Source: Alicycliphilus denitrificans K601 (lineage in GTDB: Bacteria; Pseudomonadota; Gammaproteobacteria; Burkholderiales; Burkholderiaceae_C). Taken from it: 64,000 nucleotides of DNA. The notes below the pieces were generated by a model that was given only the letters and a program-made list of their open reading frames with translations, was not told the DNA's origin and did no database searches. The translations under genes and the position numbers were made by a program. Shown in pieces: positions 52,492-61,420 of this stretch (the first letter of the stretch is position 1; the number at the start of each line of letters is the position of its first letter). The stretch is from assembly GCF_000204645.1 (NCBI RefSeq), contig NC_015422.1:2869001-2933000 (forward strand). Reading direction: 5' to 3'.

Positions 52492-52806
52492 ATGCGCCAC
52501 CTGCATCTGTCCGATGTGCAATCCACCAACCTGCAATTGCTCCACGTGATCCTCGTGGGTGCGCAGCGAGACTTGGTGGAGACCTGCCGCAAATTCCATC
52601 TGCACGCCACCCAGGCCGAGCGCCTGCGTACGATGCAGCCGTCCGAGATCTGGTCTCTCGTGCATGCCGTCGGCGACACATCGCTGTTCGTGCCCAGGAA
52701 CGACTTTCTCGCACTGGTCGATTCGCCGCCCGCATTGGCCGGCACGCTCGCCGCAGTGCGACCGCCTTTCCCTCCGTCGCTCCAACCAATCCAGGTGACC
52801 CGTTGA
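52492..52806 (+). CDS. FlhD-like transcriptional activator subunit (AcaD/SetD type)
   Basis: 104-aa protein with FlhD-like organisation (LHLSDVQSTNLQLLHVILVG, RTMQPSEIWSLVHAV). RBS GAGGAACC. Followed immediately (TGAATG) by an FlhC-like gene. FlhDC-type pairs (AcaDC, SetDC) are the master activators of transfer in IncC and SXT/R391 elements; the analogous role is inferred from context. Confidence 0.7.
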   Translation: MRHLHLSDVQSTNLQLLHVILVGAQRDLVETCRKFHLHATQAERLRTMQPSEIWSLVHAVGDTSLFVPRNDFLALVDSPPALAGTLAAVRPPFPPSLQPIQVTR

Positions 52807-53457
52807 ATGCCGGGCACCAAAATCAGCCAGCGCATGCGGATGCTGGCGCTGGCCCGAGACTGCGCCACGCTGGGAGCGCGCATCCGAACCATTCATCACC
52901 TCACCGGCCTGCGTCCGCGGGAGCTGTTGCATTTGCTTTTCAGCGGCCAGGCACTCCCGCCACGCGGCCGCGCACCGGATTCCCGTGAGTGGTATCACGG
53001 TGCGAACCTGCTGCACCGGATCGAAGCATCCGTCATCGTCGCCAACTTCCACCGGCTGCGCCAACTGGGGTGCCCCGCGGCCGAAGCCCTGGTGGAGGCC
53101 TACCGCTACTACCAGTCGATGCACCGGCAACCCTTGCGCATCAGCTTCGATCGCGCCTTCGACCTTGCTGCCCATACTGAAGGGCTATGGATCGCGAGGT
53201 CGGCGAGCTTCCAACTGGCATCGTGCCCCCGTTGTGGCAGCGAGTTCCTCGACACGCTGGGCGGCATGGATACGGCATCGCGCTCCTGCCCGTTCTGCCA
53301 ATTGCTGGACCGGCATGGCCGGGATCCGAGATTGACCGCGTCCTATGTCGTGCCACCCCCAATCTCCGCGGACATCATCGTTCACCTCGCTCCAATTCGG
53401 GGTGCCGAGGGCGAAACCCCCGTCACTCCGGCCCCATTGCCAACGGCCAAGCCATAG
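52807..53457 (+). CDS. FlhC-like transcriptional activator subunit (AcaC/SetC type)
   Basis: 216-aa protein. The N-terminal helical region (IRTIHHLTGLRPRELLHLLF) resembles FlhC. The C-terminal zinc site has two CxxC pairs, SCPRCGSEFLDTL and RSCPFCQLL, as in FlhC. The C-terminal ~50 residues are Pro-rich. Its start is contiguous with the FlhD-like stop. Together they are the likely activator of the tra genes that follow. Confidence 0.78.
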   Translation: MPGTKISQRMRMLALARDCATLGARIRTIHHLTGLRPRELLHLLFSGQALPPRGRAPDSREWYHGANLLHRIEASVIVANFHRLRQLGCPAAEALVEAYRYYQSMHRQPLRISFDRAFDLAAHTEGLWIARSASFQLASCPRCGSEFLDTLGGMDTASRSCPFCQLLDRHGRDPRLTASYVVPPPISADIIVHLAPIRGAEGETPVTPAPLPTAKP

Positions 53458-53510
53458 CCATCCCTGAACAATGGATCTCCATCCGCCCGCACAGGCACGG
53501 AGATTCTTCG

Positions 53511-55274
53511 ATGGCTCCAAGCCCTTCGCCACCAGGCACCGCAGCACATTCGTTCTCTTCCTCGGATCCCGGCTTCGAGGCGCTGCCGCTGGTCCCCGTT
53601 CTCGCGCTCCACCAAGGACTGCTGGCGCGCATCAAGCTGTGCTTCGGCGCGGACCGCGCCACCTTCGAGCGCGACCTGCTGCCGCTGATCCAAGGCTACG
53701 CGCGCTTTGTGCACCTGCTGCCCGCGACCGCCGGCAACTACTTCCATACGCCGGGTGGCCTGCTGCAACTGGGCCTGGAGACCGCCTTTTTCAGTCTGCA
53801 GGGAACCGATGCGCACATCTTCTCAGGCCGCTCGACGATCTCCGAGCGCCGCGAGCTGGAACCGCGCTGGCGGATAGCAACCTTCATCGGCGGCCTGTGC
53901 TGCGAACTGCATCGGGTACTGTCGCACCTGATCGTGACCACCGCCGACGGCGAGGAATGGCCGGCATTCCTGGGAGGATTGGCACCGTGGCTCGAATCCC
54001 GGGGCGTGGACCGCTACTTCGTGCGTTGGCGCGCAAACGCGCGCGAGTCGCGTGGCCTGGGACTCTTCGCGCTGCCGCATGTCGTTCCGGCCACGGTGCT
54101 CCAGATGCTGGGCAGCAGCAACGCCGTCATCGTGCCGCAACTCATGGCCAGCATCGGCGGTATTCCGCAGTACCGCGAACACAACGTGCTCGACGAGCTT
54201 GTGCGCCGCTCGCTGGCGCTGGTGATCGACCGCAACCTGCTGGCCAGCGCCGACCGCTACGGCAAGCCTCAGTACGGCTCGCACCTCGAGCGCTACCTGG
54301 TGGATGCGCTGCGCCGCCTCGCGGCCGGCCACTCGGGCTGGACGGCCAACCGTGACAAAAGCCGCGTCTGGCTGGGGCCGGAAGGGCTCTTCCTGGTCTG
54401 GCCCGGCGCGGCCGAAGATGTGCTGGCTCTTCTCGAGAACGACCAACTCGTCGGTATCCCAAAATCTCCGCAGACCCTGCTGGAGCTGCTACTGGAGGCA
54501 GGCGTATTTGTGGCAGCCGAAGCGGCGCGACAAACCTGGACGATCCAGCCGCCAGGTGCCAAGGCACCCATAGAGGCCGTCAAGCTCACCAACTCCGCCA
54601 TCCTGCTGGCAGGTCTTGAGCCGCCGCCTAGTGCACTGGAGGCCAGCCTTTTTCCAACACCATCTGACTCAAAGGCGCAGCACAACGCACCGCCGGCTGC
54701 AAAGGCCTTGCCAGCGGCCCCGGCCGCGCCCACGGTTGCACCATCTTCAGCATCGGGCGGATCGGCAATGCAGTTGTCGCTGATCGATCCCCCCGCCGAA
54801 AGCACGGCACATGATTCCCCTCCAACGATCGCAGGTCTGAACGAAACAGCGACTTCCACGGCGCCGGCCCAACCCTTGGCCCCCCGCCCCTCTGTCAAGT
54901 TGCTGGCGCCGCTCAGGCTGAACCCCGCCGTTCGCACAGCGCTTGTCGACATCCTGGCAGCCCTCGACGATGGCACGGAAGCACCGGACATCATCACCGA
55001 GGCCGAAGGCTTCTTCATTCCCCTGACGCGATTCGAGCATCGCGGGGTCCAGCCTGGCATCGCGATCCGCGCCCTCGACGATGCCCGGATGATTCTTCGC
55101 CCGCCCTCGGGCGGCCCGTCCGCGGTAACCCGCCAGATCCGCGATACCACGGTGCATGGCATCGTGCTCATGTCCACGCACGTTGAAGGCCTCGACCCGC
55201 ATGCCTTCGCCCTTTCGGGCGCATCCGAAGCCCCTGGGGCGTCCGCCCTGCGCACGGGGCGCGGGAGCCAATGA
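53511..55274 (+). CDS. traI: TraI-like MobH-family relaxase
   Basis: 587 aa; ATG at 53511 has GGAGA upstream. The N-terminal TraI_2-like domain has LLPATAGNYFHTPGGLLQLGLE and RWRIATFIGGLCCELHRVL; classical MobH relaxases show HHxxGGLLxHSLE and an HD pair (LLHDIGK) at these places, which here read QLGLE and CCEL. The middle is Pro/Ala-rich and a C-terminal TraI_2_C-like domain (LRLNPAVRTALVDILAAL, GFFIPLTRFEH) closes it. It nicks oriT to start transfer (inferred); the coupling protein follows at once. Confidence 0.82.
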   Translation: MAPSPSPPGTAAHSFSSSDPGFEALPLVPVLALHQGLLARIKLCFGADRATFERDLLPLIQGYARFVHLLPATAGNYFHTPGGLLQLGLETAFFSLQGTDAHIFSGRSTISERRELEPRWRIATFIGGLCCELHRVLSHLIVTTADGEEWPAFLGGLAPWLESRGVDRYFVRWRANARESRGLGLFALPHVVPATVLQMLGSSNAVIVPQLMASIGGIPQYREHNVLDELVRRSLALVIDRNLLASADRYGKPQYGSHLERYLVDALRRLAAGHSGWTANRDKSRVWLGPEGLFLVWPGAAEDVLALLENDQLVGIPKSPQTLLELLLEAGVFVAAEAARQTWTIQPPGAKAPIEAVKLTNSAILLAGLEPPPSALEASLFPTPSDSKAQHNAPPAAKALPAAPAAPTVAPSSASGGSAMQLSLIDPPAESTAHDSPPTIAGLNETATSTAPAQPLAPRPSVKLLAPLRLNPAVRTALVDILAALDDGTEAPDIITEAEGFFIPLTRFEHRGVQPGIAIRALDDARMILRPPSGGPSAVTRQIRDTTVHGIVLMSTHVEGLDPHAFALSGASEAPGASALRTGRGSQ

Positions 55275-55275
55275 C

Positions 55276-57183
55276 ATGCTTGTCCGTCGCTACGAGATGC
55301 CCTGGCGCACCGCCTTCGAGGCGCACGCCGGCATGTCCTGGCTGGTCGCCGCCTGCTACTTCACGGGCGTGGCCGCTGCGGGAACGCTGCCGCTGCTTCC
55401 GTCTCTGGCGATCGCTGGCGCCTGCTCGACCATGGCGTTGCACCGCTTCGGCCAGGCCGTGCGCGTGCTGCGCCTGCGCGGTTCGCTGAGCGGCCGTCGC
55501 ATCCAGGTCATCGGCCCGCGGCAGCTCGCCCGCCTGAGCGAAGATGCCGCCCAGGTGTTCCTCGGCTTCGGCTTCGAATGGCGTCCGGTGCATGCGCAGC
55601 GTCTGTACGAACTCTCGAAAGTGGACTACCGGGAGTTCACCGTCCCGCATTGGCTGCAGCGCCTGCTCGGCCAGGGGCATGCCGCCCAGCCCGACGCCGA
55701 GATCGGCCTGCCGTACATCCACGGAGTGGAGCCCGTCGAGCACCCGCTGCATCGGCCACTGCAGAACTTCGAAGGCGGAACCTTGCTGGTGGGCACCACG
55801 CAATCCGGCAAGGGCGTGGCGCTGGCCAACCTGATCACCCAGGCCGTGCGCCGCGGCGACGTCGTGATCGTGATCGACCCAAAGAACAGCCGTCGGCTCA
55901 AGCGCATCGTCGAGCGCGCCTGCGCGGACTACCGCGAGCCGGACACCTTCATGGAGTTCCACCCCGCCTTCCCCGACCGAGGCGTCCGGCTGGACTTCAC
56001 GTTCAACTGGCAGAAGCCGACCGAGATCGCGTCGCGCATCCAGTCGATCATGCCGCCCGACACCGCGGGCGCCTTCTCGGCCTTCGGCTGGGATGCGGTG
56101 AACGTCGTGGTGCAGGGCCTCGTCGAACTCGAAGAGCGCCCCAACCTCATCAAGCTCACCAAGTACATCGAAGGCGGCATCGAGCCGGTCCTCGAGGCCT
56201 CGCTGCGGCGCTTCTACGAGCAGTTGCTCGGCAACGGCTGGCGCGACCAGCCCGAGATGCGCAAGCTGCTGCATGACGCACACAAGGGCAACATGCGCCG
56301 CCCCTCGGAAGCGGCCAGCGCCGACCTGATGGCCTTCGTCGCCTACTACGAGCATCACGTGGCCCAGAACCAGCGCAACAAGACGCTCGACGCCCAGGTC
56401 CGCACGTTTCGGCACAATAGGGAACACTACCAGAAGATCACGGCCAATCTGCTGCCGATCCTCTCGATGCTCACTTCGGGCGACCTGGGCCGCAGCCTGT
56501 CGCCCGACCCGTTCGATGCGGACGACGAACGCCCGATCATGAACTTCGAGAAGATCGAACGCGGCGGCCACGTCCTCTACATGTGTCTGGACTCGCTGCC
56601 GGATCCTTCGGTGGCCTCCGCCATCGGCGCGCTGGCCCTGGCCGACCAGGCCGCGCGCGCGGGCATGCGCTACAACCTCGGCACCTACCAGCGCATCTCG
56701 CTGTTCGTGGATGAAGTCTCGAACGTCATCAACCAGCCGCTGATCGAGATCCTCAACAAGGGCGCCGAAGGCGGCATCTTCACGACCTGCGCGATGCAGA
56801 CCCTGGCCGACCTGGCCAAGCGCCTCGGCAGCGAGGACGCTGCGCGCATGGCGGTCGGAAACCTGAACAACCTGATCGCCCTGCGCACCAAGGATCGGCC
56901 GACGCAGGATTTCGTCACGGAGACCTTCGGCAAGACCGCCATCCATACGGTGCGCGTCGGCCTGAGCCACGGCGCCGACGCGCACCTGGGAGACTTCTCA
57001 TCGAGCTATTCGACGCAACTCACAGAGAGCTTCGAGGAGGTGGTGCCCGCCGAGGTACTGGGCAAGCTGCCCAATCTGCAGTACTTCGCATCGGTATCGG
57101 GCGGACGCATCATCAAGGGCCGCTTCCCGATCATCGACCCCGATCTTGACGCCGACGTTCATACTGAAGAGGTCGCGGCATGA
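55276..57183 (+). CDS. traD: TraD-type type IV coupling protein
   Basis: 635-aa inner-membrane ATPase that brings the relaxosome to the secretion channel. Two N-terminal membrane helices (WLVAACYFTGVAAAGTL, PLLPSLAIAGACSTMAL), Walker A GTTQSGKGVALANLI (~175), Walker B region ISLFVDEVSNVI (~475). The start is 2 bp after the relaxase stop; it overlaps the DUF4400 gene by 4 bp. Confidence 0.93.
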   Translation: MLVRRYEMPWRTAFEAHAGMSWLVAACYFTGVAAAGTLPLLPSLAIAGACSTMALHRFGQAVRVLRLRGSLSGRRIQVIGPRQLARLSEDAAQVFLGFGFEWRPVHAQRLYELSKVDYREFTVPHWLQRLLGQGHAAQPDAEIGLPYIHGVEPVEHPLHRPLQNFEGGTLLVGTTQSGKGVALANLITQAVRRGDVVIVIDPKNSRRLKRIVERACADYREPDTFMEFHPAFPDRGVRLDFTFNWQKPTEIASRIQSIMPPDTAGAFSAFGWDAVNVVVQGLVELEERPNLIKLTKYIEGGIEPVLEASLRRFYEQLLGNGWRDQPEMRKLLHDAHKGNMRRPSEAASADLMAFVAYYEHHVAQNQRNKTLDAQVRTFRHNREHYQKITANLLPILSMLTSGDLGRSLSPDPFDADDERPIMNFEKIERGGHVLYMCLDSLPDPSVASAIGALALADQAARAGMRYNLGTYQRISLFVDEVSNVINQPLIEILNKGAEGGIFTTCAMQTLADLAKRLGSEDAARMAVGNLNNLIALRTKDRPTQDFVTETFGKTAIHTVRVGLSHGADAHLGDFSSSYSTQLTESFEEVVPAEVLGKLPNLQYFASVSGGRIIKGRFPIIDPDLDADVHTEEVAA

Positions 57184-57803
57184 CACGTGCCGTCGCAGTC
57201 GTCTCCCTGGTATTGCTGCTCGTGCTGGTGCTCTACGTACCCTCGGCGCATCCGCCGGAGCGCTTCCTGGGGCAGCTGCGCAGCGAACACGAAGCGGCCG
57301 TCGCGTTCTGGGGACCTGAGCCGGCCCATCGGATGCTGGATCGCGCAATGCGCCTGCAGTCGGATGCGGCGCAAGCCAGTCCGCTGCCAGCGGCCAGCGA
57401 CATGCCCCGAACGCCCGGCATCAACGGCGCGGTGGCGGTCGAGATGGCCACGGTCAACCAGCGCCTGTTCGACAACCCTTACTTCCGTTCGGTGGACGCC
57501 CTGCTCATGCTCGCGAGCTATCGCCTGTCGAGCCTGCTCGAATGGCTGCCCTGGCTGCTCCCCCTGGTGCTGGTCGCGGCCACCGACGGCGCGCTGGTGC
57601 GCGTCATCCGGTCCAAGGAATTCCTGCAGCACGACCCCGAGATGTTCGCCGTGTGGTGCTCGCTGCTGATCATCACCGCCTGCTCCACCATCGTCGCCTT
57701 CGTGCTGCCGGTGCACCTGCATCCGGCATCGTTGGCCGGGTTTCCCATCGCAATGGCCGTGCTGCTCGGCCGCGCCATCGCTCATTTCCACCGACGCGCC
57801 TGA
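57180..57803 (+). CDS. DUF4400 membrane protein
   Basis: 207-aa protein with an N-terminal helix (VAVVSLVLLLVLVLYV) and several C-terminal helices (LPWLLPLVLVAATDG, SLLIITACSTIVAFVL). DUF4400 proteins accompany TraD in MobH/F-type ICEs and plasmids; function unknown. It overlaps traD (ATGA). Confidence 0.88.
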   Translation: MTRAVAVVSLVLLLVLVLYVPSAHPPERFLGQLRSEHEAAVAFWGPEPAHRMLDRAMRLQSDAAQASPLPAASDMPRTPGINGAVAVEMATVNQRLFDNPYFRSVDALLMLASYRLSSLLEWLPWLLPLVLVAATDGALVRVIRSKEFLQHDPEMFAVWCSLLIITACSTIVAFVLPVHLHPASLAGFPIAMAVLLGRAIAHFHRRA

Positions 57804-57817
57804 GCCGGGGGAACCCG

Positions 57818-58063
57818 CTACAACTCCGCCTCTGCCATCAGTTCGGTGACCGTCATGTCCATCGCGCGCGCAATGCGAACGATGGAGACGAGGCCGGGAT
57901 TCTGGACTCCGCGCTCGATGCTGCTCATGTAGGAACGGTCCACGGCGCTGACGTGCGCGAGATCCTCCTGGGAGATGCCTCGCGCGCGCCGGCTTCGGCG
58001 AATGGCATCGCCCAGTGCAGTGAGCACAGGGTCGTGGGCGTGCCGTGGCGAGGAAATAGGCAT
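57818..58063 (-). CDS. XRE-family HTH regulator
   Basis: 81-aa single-domain repressor: LGDAIRRSRRARGISQEDLA, then SYMSSIERGVQNPGLVSIV. It lies antisense between transfer genes, with a start close to the divergent DUF5983 gene; no strong RBS is seen. It probably regulates itself or neighbouring tra genes. Confidence 0.88.
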   Translation of the reverse strand: MPISSPRHAHDPVLTALGDAIRRSRRARGISQEDLAHVSAVDRSYMSSIERGVQNPGLVSIVRIARAMDMTVTELMAEAEL

Positions 58064-58185
58064 TCCCGCATAGTGGATTTATGATGGCAATCGCACCACG
58101 GACGATCACCCACAGAATTTTCAGCAGATCTTCCTGGCGCATGGGTTTCATCCTCGAACCACACCACCCTTGCGAAGACCCAAGC

Positions 58186-58494
58186 ATGAACACTGCCGGC
58201 ATCGGCCGCCTGCGGGAACTGGCCGAAACCATTGCCGTCGTTTCGCTATCGCACCTGTTGCCCACTACACGCGCGAAGCTGCAGGCCAACGCGCTTTCCG
58301 TGAACGCCTATCCCACCGAATTCGGCGGGCTGGTCCATGTAGGCATGGCGCCGCACCGTGCGCCGGTCGAGCACGACCTGGCCCTGATCAGCGAATTGGC
58401 GGCGCAGGCGGGAGTCGAATGGCTGCTCTTCGATGCCGAGGCCCCGACCCTCGACGAGCTTCCGCTGTACGCGCAGCAACTGCCCGAAGCCTGA
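58186..58494 (+). CDS. DUF5983-like small ICE protein
   Basis: 102-aa protein (MNTAGIGRLRELAETIAVV...). Core NAYPTEFGGLVHVGM, LALISELAAQAGVEWLLFDA and APTLDELPLY matches DUF5983-type proteins found in ICE modules. Function unknown. Confidence 0.7.
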   Translation: MNTAGIGRLRELAETIAVVSLSHLLPTTRAKLQANALSVNAYPTEFGGLVHVGMAPHRAPVEHDLALISELAAQAGVEWLLFDAEAPTLDELPLYAQQLPEA

Positions 58495-58688
58495 CGCGCG
58501 CGGAGCCTCGCGTGCCGGGCACCATCCGCCTTCACGCCCCGGCCTGTCCGGGCGCCTTGGGACGCTGATCGCGAAACACCCCTCAGAAGAGCGGCATTGC
58601 GAGGCGACGTTCGCGCCGCCCGCTCATACCCTACGTCCATGCGCTCATGAGCGTGTTCATTGCACTCCGGGACACGAGGACCGACGCC

Positions 58689-59186
58689 ATGCTGACTGCC
58701 ATGCCGAACATTCACCTTCCAGACCAGCCATCCGCGGGCGGGGCCGACCCCTGCGACGTGGTCGAAACCCGCCTGTGGATGGAAGAACACAACTGGCTGT
58801 ATGCGCTGCTGCGCAGCGACGACAACGTATCGCCCACGTTCCGCATCCCGGATCTGCTCAGTGCCTGCGTGGCCATCGTCTTCACCCGCGACGACGCCGT
58901 CGAACGCATTTTCGGCTTTCTCGGGACCGATCTGGTCATGCGCTCGCCGACCACGCCGCGCCGACGCGAATCGCTGTGGCGACCCCAGTACGAGTTGCTG
59001 CACGACCTACAGTGTTCGCCGGTGAACAAGCATCCGAACCCCAAGTTCGGACTCGACCAGATCACCACCGCCTGCGTGGCCCTGTGCCAGCAGGCCGATC
59101 CATCCGGTGCGGCCGTACTCGGCCAGGCGCGCCACAACATGGTGGAACGCCATCTGGTCCAACGCGCGCCGCAACAGCGGCGCTGA
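58689..59186 (+). CDS. ICE hypothetical protein (165 aa)
   Basis: About 165-aa soluble protein (MLTAMPNIHLPDQPSAGG...). Contains VVETRLWMEEHNWLYALLRS and LSACVAIVFTRDDAVERI, conserved-looking but unnamed. RBS GAGGACC. Stretches 58495-58688 and 59187-59360 around it hold nothing recognised. Confidence 0.6.
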   Translation: MLTAMPNIHLPDQPSAGGADPCDVVETRLWMEEHNWLYALLRSDDNVSPTFRIPDLLSACVAIVFTRDDAVERIFGFLGTDLVMRSPTTPRRRESLWRPQYELLHDLQCSPVNKHPNPKFGLDQITTACVALCQQADPSGAAVLGQARHNMVERHLVQRAPQQRR

Positions 59187-59360
59187 CCCTGCGACGCCAG
59201 GCCACCCACCCGCACCGACCCGAACGGGCCACGGCTCCCGCCAGCCGCCTTCCCCGCCCCACCCGCACAAGACCCTGACCGGCACTGCAGGTCCCCACCC
59301 CGCGCCCGCCCTGCGCTCATGCAATGGCGGGTTGGTCTTGAACACACCCCGGAGGCTTCG

Positions 59361-59897
59361 ATGCGTCTGGTTATCGTTTTCGTGTGGGCGATCTCGTGTT
59401 CCATGCCGGTGCTGGCGACGCCATGCTGGGACACCGCGGCCCAGCGCTACGGCGTGGCGCCGGAGTTGCTCTATGCCGTTGCCCGCACCGAGTCGAACCT
59501 GAACCCGAAGGCGGTGAACCGCGGCCATGCGCAGCACACCGGCAGCTACGACATAGGCCTGATGCAGATCAACAGCCGGCACCTGCCCAAGCTCGCCGGC
59601 TTCGGCATCCGCGAGGCCGATCTCTACGACCCCTGCATCAACCTGCAGGTCGGCGCCTGGCTCATGGCCGACAGCTTCGCCCGCCACGGCGTCACCTGGA
59701 ATGCCGTGGGTGCCTACAACGCCGCTTGCAGCCAGCTCAAGGGCGAGGCCTGCACCAAGGCGCGCGCCACCTACGCCTGGAAGGTGTACCGGCACCTGCC
59801 GACGGTGCGTCAGAACCGCACGCCGCTGCCCGCCCAGCCAACCGCCACCACGGTTCCGTCGCAGCGCCGCGACCTGCACGTGAGGGTCGCGCCATGA
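59361..59897 (+). CDS. VirB1-like lytic transglycosylase
   Basis: 178-aa exported SLT enzyme; start at 59361 with GGAGG at 6 nt. Signal peptide MRLVIVFVWAISCSMPVLA; catalytic Glu in LYAVARTESNLNPKAV, then GSYDIGLMQINSRHLPKL and AVGAYNAAC. It opens the peptidoglycan for the transfer channel. Confidence 0.93.
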   Translation: MRLVIVFVWAISCSMPVLATPCWDTAAQRYGVAPELLYAVARTESNLNPKAVNRGHAQHTGSYDIGLMQINSRHLPKLAGFGIREADLYDPCINLQVGAWLMADSFARHGVTWNAVGAYNAACSQLKGEACTKARATYAWKVYRHLPTVRQNRTPLPAQPTATTVPSQRRDLHVRVAP

Positions 59898-60598
59898 CGC
59901 GCAGGACGCACATGCCAGCGTGTCGCCCGAGCGCGGCCGCGTCATGCCTGGCCATCGCGGCGTGCGCGGCGACACCGCCCGCGCCGGTCGCTCCGCCCGC
60001 ACCGGCAACGCCCATCGCACAGGCACAGCTGGCGCAGGGGGGATATGGCGACGGAGCGGCATTCGCACTGTGCCGCGGCGACGCCTGCCCGCAGCGCACG
60101 CCCAAGACCCTGGCACCGGTCGCTGTGCAATCCACAGCCCCGGCCGCGCCGGCAACGCCCGCCTTGCCGAGAAATGCCGACGTCGAGCTCGAAGAGAGTG
60201 CTCCGCCGCCCATCGCTTCGGTCCCCGCCAAGGCACCAGAGCCGCCGGCCTTCGAGCAGGTCGCCGTGCACTTCCCGTTCGCAAGCGCGCAGCTGGGACC
60301 GAGCGCCCGCGCGGCGCTGCGCGAGGTAGCGCCGCGGCTAGCCCAGGCGAGCGAGATCACGCTCAGCGGCCGTACCGACAGCACCGGCCCTGCGGCCACG
60401 AACGACGGCCTCGCCAAGGCCCGCGCTCAGGCGGTACTGCGCCAACTTCTGGCTCTGTCGCCCGCCATCGCGGCGCACGTGAGCGTCGACGCGCAAGGCA
60501 CGTGCTGTTACGCCGAATCCAACGACAGCCCGGCCGGCCGGGCGAACAACCGCCGCGTCGAGATCCGCTACCGCATCGACGGCGACGACCCGCCCTGA
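59894..60598 (+). CDS. OmpA-like envelope lipoprotein
   Basis: 234-aa protein overlapping the transglycosylase by 4 bp. A lipobox-like LAIAAC (~25-30) is followed by a Pro/Ala-rich linker and a C-terminal OmpA-like peptidoglycan-binding domain (FPFASAQLGPSARAALREVA, GRTDSTGPAATNDGLAKARA, NRRVEIRYRI). It probably anchors the channel to peptidoglycan. Confidence 0.8.
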   Translation: MTRRTHMPACRPSAAASCLAIAACAATPPAPVAPPAPATPIAQAQLAQGGYGDGAAFALCRGDACPQRTPKTLAPVAVQSTAPAAPATPALPRNADVELEESAPPPIASVPAKAPEPPAFEQVAVHFPFASAQLGPSARAALREVAPRLAQASEITLSGRTDSTGPAATNDGLAKARAQAVLRQLLALSPAIAAHVSVDAQGTCCYAESNDSPAGRANNRRVEIRYRIDGDDPP

Positions 60599-60712
60599 GC
60601 GGCCAACAGCCTTCACCAGCACTGGACCCCGGTCCGCCACCCCGCCCACGCGCCAACCCGTACCGACACCCGATTCCACCCGTCGTCTCGTCCTTTTTGC
60701 TGGAGCAATTCC

Positions 60713-61075
60713 ATGAGCACTGCCATCCTGTCCACTACCACCCCGGCCGCGCAGCGCTCGCCCGCGCGCAAGCTCGCCGGCTTCCTCTGCCTGATGGTCA
60801 TCGCCCTCGTTGGCCTGGCCCTCGCGTTCCCGAGCCACGCGCTGGACCTCGTGGCGTTCACGGGCATCACGGGCCCATTGACCAGCGCACTGACGCAGAT
60901 CGCCGAACTCGGTCCGGGCATCAAGGCCCTGGTCGGCTTCGTCGGCTTCGTCGTCGCGCTCATCTCGCTGTCCGCGCTGCGCAATTTCGGGCCCGTGCTT
61001 TTTTATGTCGGCCTGGCCATTTTTGCGGCGGTGGGCTTGGTGATCGCCGGCGCGATCATGGGCGCGGTCGTCTGA
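60713..61075 (+). CDS. traA: F-type conjugative pilin-like protein (TraA-like)
   Basis: 120-aa protein with two hydrophobic segments separated by a short polar loop: a long leader (LAGFLCLMVIALVGLALAF, cleavage after SHA) then IKALVGFVGFVVALISL and LFYVGLAIFAAVGLVIAGA. Size, order (just before traL, traE, traK, traB) and two helices fit F-type pilin. Confidence 0.82.
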   Translation: MSTAILSTTTPAAQRSPARKLAGFLCLMVIALVGLALAFPSHALDLVAFTGITGPLTSALTQIAELGPGIKALVGFVGFVVALISLSALRNFGPVLFYVGLAIFAAVGLVIAGAIMGAVV

Positions 61076-61106
61076 GCCCCGGCGCGTCGAAATCCCGGAG
61101 GCCCAC

Positions 61107-61406
61107 ATGCAAGCGGACACCTACATCCCGCGGCGTCTGGACGATCAATGGAAGATCGGCTTCTGGGACGTCGACGTCGCCGCGCCCATCGTCCTGGCGT
61201 TCTTCATCGGCTACCTGTCCTCGAGCAAGGCGGCATTCGCAGCCTGCATGGCCGCAGGCATCGCCGTCTCGCGCTGGATCTCGCGCCTGAAGGCGGACAA
61301 GCACCCCGCCTTCGCGCTGCACTGGCTCTACTGGCATTTGCCGACGAACCCCGCGACGTCGATGCGCGCGACGCCGCCGTCGCACATCCGCCGCATGGTG
61401 GGCTGA
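61107..61406 (+). CDS. traL: TraL
   Basis: 99-aa F-type T4SS inner-membrane protein: YIPRRLDDQWKIGFWDVD N-terminus, two helices (APIVLAFFIGYLSSSKAAF, AACMAAGIAVSRWIS). It follows the pilin gene. Confidence 0.9.
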   Translation: MQADTYIPRRLDDQWKIGFWDVDVAAPIVLAFFIGYLSSSKAAFAACMAAGIAVSRWISRLKADKHPAFALHWLYWHLPTNPATSMRATPPSHIRRMVG

Positions 61407-61420
61407 GCCGGAGTACCGCC

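Noticed and set aside
53187..53510. N-terminal extension of the relaxase frame
   Set aside because: It overlaps the FlhC-like gene in another frame; the ATG at 53511 has a GGAGA ribosome site.
55168..56985. 605-codon minus-strand frame opposite traD
   Set aside because: Antisense shadow; composition is an artefact of traD codon usage and no domain is present.
57818..58063. Toxin-antitoxin pair at the XRE gene
   Set aside because: No toxin-like gene adjoins it; neighbours are DUF4400 and DUF5983 transfer-region genes.
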